This document shows, piece after piece, positions 56,726-64,000 of a DNA stretch of 64,000 bases. The notes under the pieces are model-generated. The model worked only from the letters and a program-made list of their open reading frames with translations, had not been told where the DNA came from and made no database searches. This stretch comes from Punica granatum (taxonomy: Eukaryota > Streptophyta > Magnoliopsida > Myrtales > Lythraceae): contig NC_045131.1 of assembly GCF_007655135.1 (NCBI RefSeq), positions 15,732,001 through 15,796,000 of the forward strand, given 5' to 3'. Within the stretch, counting starts at the first letter, position 1. Every line of letters begins with the position of its first letter. The position numbers were made by a program, and so were the translations under genes.

Positions 56726-58232
56726 TTTATTTTATCGGTGGTTCTATCATGACTTTGTATCATGATAACTTCGCGTATAGATCGTAGGATTTGTGTGAAT
56801 CCCGCATCCACTATTACGATTCTCATACAGAGAGTTAGCATGATTCAAAGTCATGTTAAAAATTTCTATAATTTGAAACCAAAAAACACATTCTTTAATG
56901 GGATCATTTAATTCAAACCGAATATTTTTTTATTATTTAAATTCCAGATATGATTGCTAAAAAAAAGTCAATATATGTCATATCAAGTTTCGTTCCGGCG
57001 TTCATTTTAATTATGCTGTTTACATTGAGATGAGTTTTTTTCTTTCTTTTTTTTCCGCAATTTCCTTTTTTTATTCTTTTATATAATAATTTAAAGGGAA
57101 GCTTTGCGATCAACTCATGTTAAACCACACTTACATAAAAAAAAGAAGTTGAACCACCAAAAAAAAAAAGTAGAATAAATGAATAACTCTAAAGGCTACT
57201 TTGACTTCCCATTATCCAATAACGTTATGTGTCCCCAAAATGTGTGGCATTTGTCATCCCCCCATTTCTTGTCTGGAGAACTGACCACAGAATTTCCATT
57301 GCTCCGCCCTATCTGTACTTTTTAAAATGCTTTACAGCCCTACTCAAGCCTACTGAAAAATAGAAGTCGTCAAAAAACATTGATGAGGAAGGTTAGGGAT
57401 TAAGGAAGGTTTTAATTAGGCCGGCCGACCCCGAAACTGGAAATAGCTTATTTGAACTTTATTACTCTGAAGAGTTATGGAATGCAAGTATGAATGTTAT
57501 TACGGAATACTTTGATATTCTTTCTAAGAGGGTTATGTGATTGGAGGCGAAAATATTCATTTTCTCCCCTATTAAAATCAATAAATTATATTGGTATTAA
57601 TATGCTTTAAATAAAACAAATATAATAAGTAATTATACTATATCTACGTCTATTAGAGATCAATTTTATATGAAATGTCATCAAAATCTCTCCCTAGTGA
57701 TGCATAATTCGTCGACTCATATTTATCTAGACATACTTATAAAGTTATGCAGTTTCGGGGCATTGTGAGGGAGAGTGAAAGAAGAATTTTGTATTCTCAC
57801 AGTTGTTATTCTTTTTATATTATTTTAATAAATTTATTTAATTTATATATTTTTTATTTGATCTTTAATGAATAAAATTATAAAAAGACTGGCTTTATTT
57901 GGTTTTCGAGTATAAATTATACTCTACCTAACTCAACTCTATTTTTTCCTAAATTCATTATTGTTTTATTTTTTTCTCCATTTAATAACAAATTTTCACT
58001 TACACTTTTTTCAAACTATTTTTATAATCAACTTTTTAATAATAAATTTCGCATATACTTTTACATTTATATATACATATATGTATATATTCTTACCCAT
58101 TCATATATTTATCAATCTTTACAATCATTATACAAAATCAAGTTAAGTTAGATCATGATCTTACACGAAAACCAAAAAACAAGCTAGACTTCTGCCATAT
58201 TTTTATTTCATTTATTAGACAATATAAAGTCG

Positions 58233-58270
<38 letters not shown>

Positions 58271-59047
58271 GTTTCGTTATTTGCACCATTTATTTTATTA
58301 TTGCCTTTTTAATCGACATTGTGCTTTATTTTGTTGATCTTTATTGTTCTTCTACCATATTTTATAGCTAAAAACGAAGATGTCACCGAGTAATATATTT
58401 TTGTAGTAGCATAGCAAAAGAAAAAGTAAAAAAGAAAATGAACGGAGAAAAGCCAATTCATATGCTATCTCTACCCAAAACTGCATGTATATATCTTTAT
58501 ATATATTAAAAAGATAATGTGTTTACCTTTTGCTTTATATAATTCTTATTTCGAATTATTTCTATAGCTTATAGAAGCATGGTTTGATTTTCATGTTAAA
58601 TTAATGAACGAACACGGCCGTTATAGCAGGAAATTTATTACTGTGACTATGGTCAAATTAAAAGTGAGAGTGTAATACTTTTAATAAAATTATTTGAACT
58701 AATTTCAAATAATATAGATGAACTGGATTCAAATATATTACCAAAATCAAACTTATTGAATATAAATATTTTATAAATCTGACAATTATTCTCAAGCCTA
58801 AAAATAATTTCATATATATATATATATTGAACGATTGATAAGGAGGTCATTGGTGCACATCCGTTTGTAGCATGGGTATTCGTACTAGTATATATATAAT
58901 TAGTGTATATATAATGTGAATTTTCAATGAGAAAAAAAAAGGTCAGTTTCTATTTCAGTTCTCTTACTGAATTAGTAAACGAAAGTTAGAAATGCATGTC
59001 TTTTAGGCAGGCAGGAGTATAAGTAACAGATTGATGATGATTGGACG
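56726..59047. other. AT-rich spacer
   Basis: No gene recognised. At about 57895-58150 (TTTATTTGGTTTTCGAG, ACCTAACTCAACTC) there is another relative of the GTTTGGTTTC family. A TA run lies at 58236-58264. Confidence 0.5.
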
Positions 59048-59150
59048 ATTTTTTTTTTTAATTTACGCCATCTAGTATCTAGAAGGCCTACAGGTTTTGA
59101 CTGATCCACGTTTGAAGCAAATCAGTTCACTAAGGGATACTAATCTCTTA
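59048..59150 (-). mobile_element. SINE family A 3' fragment
   Basis: T run at 59050-59059, then TATCTAGAAGGCC, TTGACTGATCCA and CACTAAGGGATAC, a decayed version of the family A body. The promoter half is absent. Confidence 0.4.
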
Positions 59151-59745
59151 ATTATACGTTTTTGCTATATATTCACAATGGCTGATTATGAGATTTTACT
59201 CAAGAAAAAGAAATACCATCATCTCTGAACCACTCTTTTGAAATTTAAATCAACAACTAACCTCATTTAGTTGCTGAAAAAACTAACCTCATTTAGCTTG
59301 ACTTTACAATAATCGTCTAAGAATATGATGAAACCATTCATGTCACCTAATGATATTTTACCTTTATCCTTAAAAATGATTAACCGCCCACAGGAATTTC
59401 AATGTAAATCAGCGGGGAAAGAAATAAGGTAGATCCCATCATAAAGTAATGAGAGGGTTTTAGAATTGATTCAACGGAAAAAAAAAAACAAAAAGAAGGA
59501 TTCGGTGGAAAAAGAAGTTTGAATAATCTTTAACTAATTTTGTTCTGTATTTGGAAAATACGTTAATATGAAAGAAATGGAGTAGCTTGCAAAACAATAG
59601 CTAGGTTGTTTATTCATTTGAACTAAGGAGATCCTATTCAACAATCTCCAAAAACATATCTTATTAACAACCATCCCGAAGAAAAGGAACACATCCTAAC
59701 AAAAGATGCTCGTAAAATCTATACAAATTAACCAGAAAGTGGTCC
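59151..59745. other. Spacer
   Basis: No gene recognised up to the integrase remnant. Confidence 0.5.
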
Positions 59746-60330
59746 TGCGACATTCTTCCTATCTACGTATAACTGCCCAGTGGAGGAGGCACCAGGCTCT
59801 AAATGAAGCATGTCGTGAAGTATTGGGGTGTGCCGTAGTTGATCACGAGCGATCGCGATCCTCAATTCATGGTAAGGTTTTGCTCCGAGCTCTTTAAGCT
59901 GGTCGGGTCTGATCTTAACTTCTTCACCAGCTTGTGTCCCCAAACCGACGGACAGATAGAGAGCGTGAATGCATTGTTGAAGTTGTATCTCCGATACTAT
60001 ATGTGTGCCACGTGGAAGGAGTGGGCGAAGTTGTTGGATGTCGTTTGGTTCGCGTACAACTTGTAGTGGATTGAGTCGACAGGTCGAAGTCTGTTCAAGA
60101 TTGCGACCGGACAGCAACAACATACGCAAAGCACACTGGTAGTGAACTATTGAGGGCGTAGCTCAGCGACATGCAAGTTCGCCAAGTGCTGGCACGTTGA
60201 GGTGTACTTGGCGCGGTCGTGCTTGAATAAGGCCGCAAAAGCATATGAAGAAGTGGGCGGAAACGAAACATCGGGACATGGAGCTCGTGCTCATCAAGCT
60301 CCGTCAGATCCTAAGGCATAGGGGCATGCA
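59746..60330 (+). pseudogene. Ty3-type integrase / C-terminal pol remnant
   Basis: The frame at 59839-60066 reads SDRDPQF, FKLVGSDLNFFTSLCPQTDG, then a glutamate (QIESVN) and WAKLLDVVWFAYN. These are the second acidic residue, the HPQTDG-like block (His replaced by Cys) and the catalytic glutamate region of the Ty3 integrase core. Upstream, in another frame, MKHVVKYWGV precedes it. Downstream pieces FKIATGQQ, FAKCWH and MKKWAETKHR in shifting frames match the segment after the integrase core. Stops and frameshifts throughout mean it is dead. The first catalytic Asp, reverse transcriptase and gag are absent, so it is a 5'-truncated pol remnant. Confidence 0.85.
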
Positions 60331-62150
60331 CTGGAGACTTATGAATAGGAGTGTAATCGAGCCTTGCCAAGCCTGAACTCAATGAGCTAGAAGCTCAGCT
60401 CGAGAGTGAAAGCCCGCGCTCGGCACCATGGCTACGGAGATCTGTAGGTATAGGTGGCAACTGGGCATCAGAAAATGTGGTTGTGATGTCGATCATGTGC
60501 GCATTGGAGTTGTTCATACGATGTCGCAACATTGAGGTTAGGCCGCTGAAATTCTCTCAGCGTGTGCGCGATCGGATGCCTTGAAGTGCGGGGAAGCGAT
60601 CAAGTAGCCACTCGAGGAGAAGCAGCTAAGCTGCCAATGAATGCGCTGGGCACGGTGATCTTAGCCGAAGCAGCTGAGAAATAAAATTGAGTCCTAGCCC
60701 GAAATCCGAGATGAAGATAGAAGCCGACCCTGTCCGGAAGCTAAGAACGGTGGAAAGGGTTCGAAGAAGCCGAGAGCTCCAAGATGAATGGAAAAGGTAC
60801 GGTGCGTGAATGTAAGAATGCGAGAAAGTAGATATGCGCGTAACTAAAGTGCGTGTATTTAGATATGTAAAGTGTGAGTGTGGTATTGATAGAATGGGAA
60901 TGAAATGTACGGGGATGTAAATTGTTCAGAAAGAAAGTGCTGTGTATTGAAATGTGCAAGAAATGTAATCTATAATAAAGTATGAGATGTTGAGCCGTTT
61001 GTGTATTGTCACGGGAAGAGTTACATCAAGTGATCTTTCTCGCTTTTGTAGACCTGAGCCTAGGATGGTCCATTTGGCAAGATCCGGTGTTATTTATCTA
61101 AACAAGGAAAACTATTAACAAAAAGGGACTAGTCATGATGCACCCTCATTTACCTATCTTAGTTTAGGAAAAAAGATCAATGAAGAAGAAATTTCCCCGA
61201 TAAGCGTGTAGTCTTGCCATCCTTTGAGAAAAGCCCAAATATACTCGTGTCCAGCTAATGCTCAGCTGCCTTGCAAGAGACGCCAGCCATGCGTCCATGT
61301 CCAAGTTCGTACTCAGCTCCATCTAGGAAAGAATGGGAAGACTTCCCTTGTGTGAGCTACTTACCAACCTTCTCGGCTATTTCCTTTCATGATATGCCCA
61401 GCTAGGAAACATCCCATAACTTCCTTTTGTGAATAACCAACCCATCCACCGCTGTTCAAATGGGTAGTGCCGTGGGTTCCCGGTACGGATCTTTGAGAAT
61501 TCGATCATGGACTGCCTTCCCGTGCTTGGGCCCTTGTCCGCCCTTCTAGTTAAGTCGTGTACCTCCAAATCTAGGCCTGAACAGACCAATTAAGCCTAAT
61601 TGCTCGTCATGTGTAGCATGAGCTTTGTAAATTTCGCTAGGTGCGAAAATCGGATATAAACAATACTATTGCATGCCAAAGCCTGAGTACCTCATCCATT
61701 GGAAATGGACTATTCGAGAGCGATGCGAGTTGGGAATTAGTGGAAGTTCTTTGGTACTTTGCTAAGGAGATCGAGGCATTCCATACTGAGGATGCGATGA
61801 GGAAGTCGCGAGAATAGGTGAGGGAGAATGTCATGGGATGAGCCACACTATGCGGATGCTTGGGCTTGCTTGGGGTGTATATTGAATTCAGAGGCTTATT
61901 CCAATTCTTCGACCCTCAACCCTATGAGATCCCAGAATCTCAAGAGGCGTACGCCTCTAGAAGGTTCTCATGTTGTACATTCTTCTAGATTTCTAGAGAA
62001 TTTTGTAATTATTGCCGATATTCGATATGCGAATACATTAAGAAATCTAGACATTCTCTCTCTACTTTCTCTCTCTACGAATGGTTAGGCTAACGTAGTA
62101 CTTGATCTTATGGCTGCACGACTAGGGAATGCTAGATAGAAATAGCAAGA
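60331..62150. mobile_element. Probable 3' end and LTR region of the Ty3 remnant
   Basis: It follows the pol remnant directly and has a different, GC-richer composition. It contains TTGTAATTATTGCCGATATT and a CTCTCTCTACTTTCTCTCTC run near 62050-62080, resembling the R/U5 end of plant LTRs. I could not fix a polypurine tract, the LTR start or target duplications, and no second LTR is in the window. Confidence 0.35.
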
Positions 62151-62194
62151 CATGCGAACAACAACATATTACATAAATTTAATAAAAATAATAA

Positions 62195-62554
62195 CGGTTT
62201 GTTTGGTTTCACAAATAAATTTTAACTTTAATTTTAATTCTACTTAACTCCACATATCCTCAATTCAACAACACAATCATTACTTTCTCTCAATTATTTA
62301 TTACTTTTTTTACAATTCAACAAACACAATTACTACTTTCTTTCAATTATTCATTTTTTTTCAAAATTCAAAATACAATCATTATTTTCTCTTAACTATT
62401 CATTACTTTTTCCAAAATTCAATAACACAATCATTACTTTCTCTCAATTATTTATTACTTTTTCATACTTTTTCTCATAATTTAACAATACAATCATTAC
62501 AACACAATTAAAACCATAACCCAACTCTATTTAACTCTAAAACCAAACACAACA
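62195..62554. mobile_element. 360-bp MITE of the GTTTGGTTT family
   Basis: The left tip CGGTTTGTTTGGTTTCAC is roughly complementary to the right tip AAAACCAAACACAACA. A TAA triplet flanks both sides (62192-62194 and 62555-62557), which would suit a Tourist/PIF-type MITE but is weak in AT-rich DNA. The interior repeats ACAATCATTACTTTCTCTCA-type words three to four times. Confidence 0.5.
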
Positions 62555-62557
62555 TAA

Positions 62558-63267
62558 GTAAATTTATATTAATTTAAATTGAATTCCTTAAATTCTAGGA
62601 ATGCTTTATTACGTCTATAATATGCAAAGTGAATTTAGAATAACGAAATATTTTTCTTTAGTTTCAATGTAAAATTTTTTAAAAATTCTAGTTGAAAATA
62701 TAAAGAATAAAAAAATTATGTTAACTTTGATATAAATAAAGTATTACCACTTAATCCTCAAAAGTGTTATCACTTATCCACAAAAATACAAATAAAGTAT
62801 TTTAATAGTTAAATAGCAGGAATAATTTATTTATTTATTTTATATATTTTATTAATTGGTAACTTAAAAGTTATTTAAGTCTAAATTTTATAATAATAAA
62901 CAAATTGTCTATTTTGAGTAAATTAAATCAAACAATAAATATATTAATATTTATTATTGATAAGTTGCGCGGATAAAATAATTTGTATATATTATGCATT
63001 TTTTTTTTCTAATCTAAGGTATTCGGGTTTTGTCCGATTGATTCTCGAGGTTTCGTGAATTTCGGCGGTGTACGAAACGGATAATCACATCAAAAGTGCT
63101 CCGGTAGCTTCAAGGAATTTCGAATTCGAAATCGAATGAATACTTAAATTCTTCATTATTAGACTAAACTTCTTGGTGTTGGATATATTATTCGTTAAAA
63201 ATGCAGAAGGTAGGGAGAAAAAATTGGAAGTGGAAACAGATATTTTCTCCCAATAGGAAAGAGAAGC

Positions 63268-63304
<37 letters not shown>

Positions 63305-64000
63305 ATACTTTTGGACTCTGACGAGGACGTTTTGGTTCAAAAGAGCGTCCAAGTACTCTTCATGTAAGAACGGTGGGCCCCACTTGCCGTATCAATTCTT
63401 TACTTCCTCACCCGCAGAGACAGATAGATTAAGACTAATCCGTCCCCCGATGATTAAATTCATTGCATGAGACTTTGTGTGATCAATGTCGTTGGCGACG
63501 TAGTTACCTTTGATCCGACAGTCGCGTTCATGATTATGCACCCGTTCGCCAGTCACCACCTCATTTTTTGTCCACCAATCCCACGTTTTGAGCGATTCCG
63601 TGCTTTAGATACACACAATTAACTAATGTTGAATAACGATAATACCCGAGATATCAGAAGTATGCAAATAAGACTTGGGTTGGGAGTATTACAATTGACG
63701 TAAAAATATCGAATTATAATTGTTGAAAAGTAAATTTTAATTTCAAAATAAATTAAAATATTTGTGAGGTAATCATTTAAAACTGTTGTAATTAAATTCT
63801 TAAAATAGAAAATAATCAAACAGTTTTTAAATAATCATTAATCTATTAAGAAAATCGCATTTTTAAACTTTAAAAATAATCAAATTATAATTTTAAAATA
63901 ATTAATCACACAATATCTACTTATAAAAATCATTAGAAAAAAACACTCATTGAACATCCATTATACTCCCAAACACATCTAAAAATACTTTTAAATTTCG
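62558..64000. other. Spacer without gene
   Basis: No gene recognised. A (GA)n run lies at 63270-63299; the 89-codon frame across it (63201-63470) has no family signature. Confidence 0.5.
63270..63299. repeat. (GA)n microsatellite
   Basis: About 15 GA units. Confidence 0.95.

Noticed and set aside
59728..60129. 133-codon minus-strand frame
   Set aside because: It is the antisense shadow of the Ty3 integrase remnant.
1..64000. CRISPR arrays, operons, rRNA genes or organelle DNA inserts
   Set aside because: The window is plant nuclear in character; no regularly spaced repeats, polycistronic layout, rRNA or convincing plastid or mitochondrial gene was seen.

Overview
The window looks like nuclear DNA of a flowering plant, probably a eudicot. 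It is strongly AT-rich, has long gene-free stretches, and is dominated by broken or non-autonomous transposable elements. These include tRNA-derived SINEs, Mutator-type MITEs with 9-bp target duplications, hAT and CACTA pieces, Helitron-like ends and Ty3-type LTR elements. I cannot name the species.

Only one convincing intact host gene is visible: a single-exon, 176-residue, single-finger C2H2 (QALGGH) transcription factor with a C-terminal EAR repressor motif at 46088-46618 (+). It resembles TAC1/SUPERMAN-type factors. A second host-derived locus, 18874-20152 (+), is a decayed relative of RCD1/SRO proteins, with recognisable WWE and PARP-like segments broken by stops and frame changes.

Layout: 1-2.5 kb holds a SINE and an old endogenous caulimovirid (pararetrovirus) movement-protein-like remnant. 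2.5-13.2 kb is AT-rich spacer with two long-TIR MITEs (2480-2928, 12646-13164). 13.4-16.5 kb is a GC-richer repeat block that may be a long Ty3-type LTR carrying internal tandem repeats. 16.5-21.2 kb holds a MITE (18401-18628), the RCD1-like pseudogene and a ~249-bp tandem array. 21-29 kb is spacer with a 360-bp MITE (27046-27405), Helitron-like ends and local duplications. 29.66-33.30 kb is an Ac-like hAT element with a dead transposase and a SINE nested inside; a non-autonomous hAT-like element (33346-34592) lies about 40 bp beyond it. 34.6-45 kb is a mosaic of MITEs, a ~500-bp tandem duplication, four SINEs and a long-TIR element. The zinc-finger gene follows. 49.97-52.4 kb is a MITE interrupted inside its terminal repeat by a complete 2.2-kb LTR element that keeps only a gag-like gene. 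53-64 kb holds a CACTA-like end, a Helitron candidate, a Ty3 integrase remnant and more MITEs.

The genes do not form a pathway. The window is best read as one regulatory gene embedded in a densely nested transposon landscape. Its value lies in insertions whose termini and target duplications can be read exactly: the LTR element with GAATC duplications, the SINE with a 17-bp duplication, the hAT element, and two MITEs with perfect 9-bp duplications.
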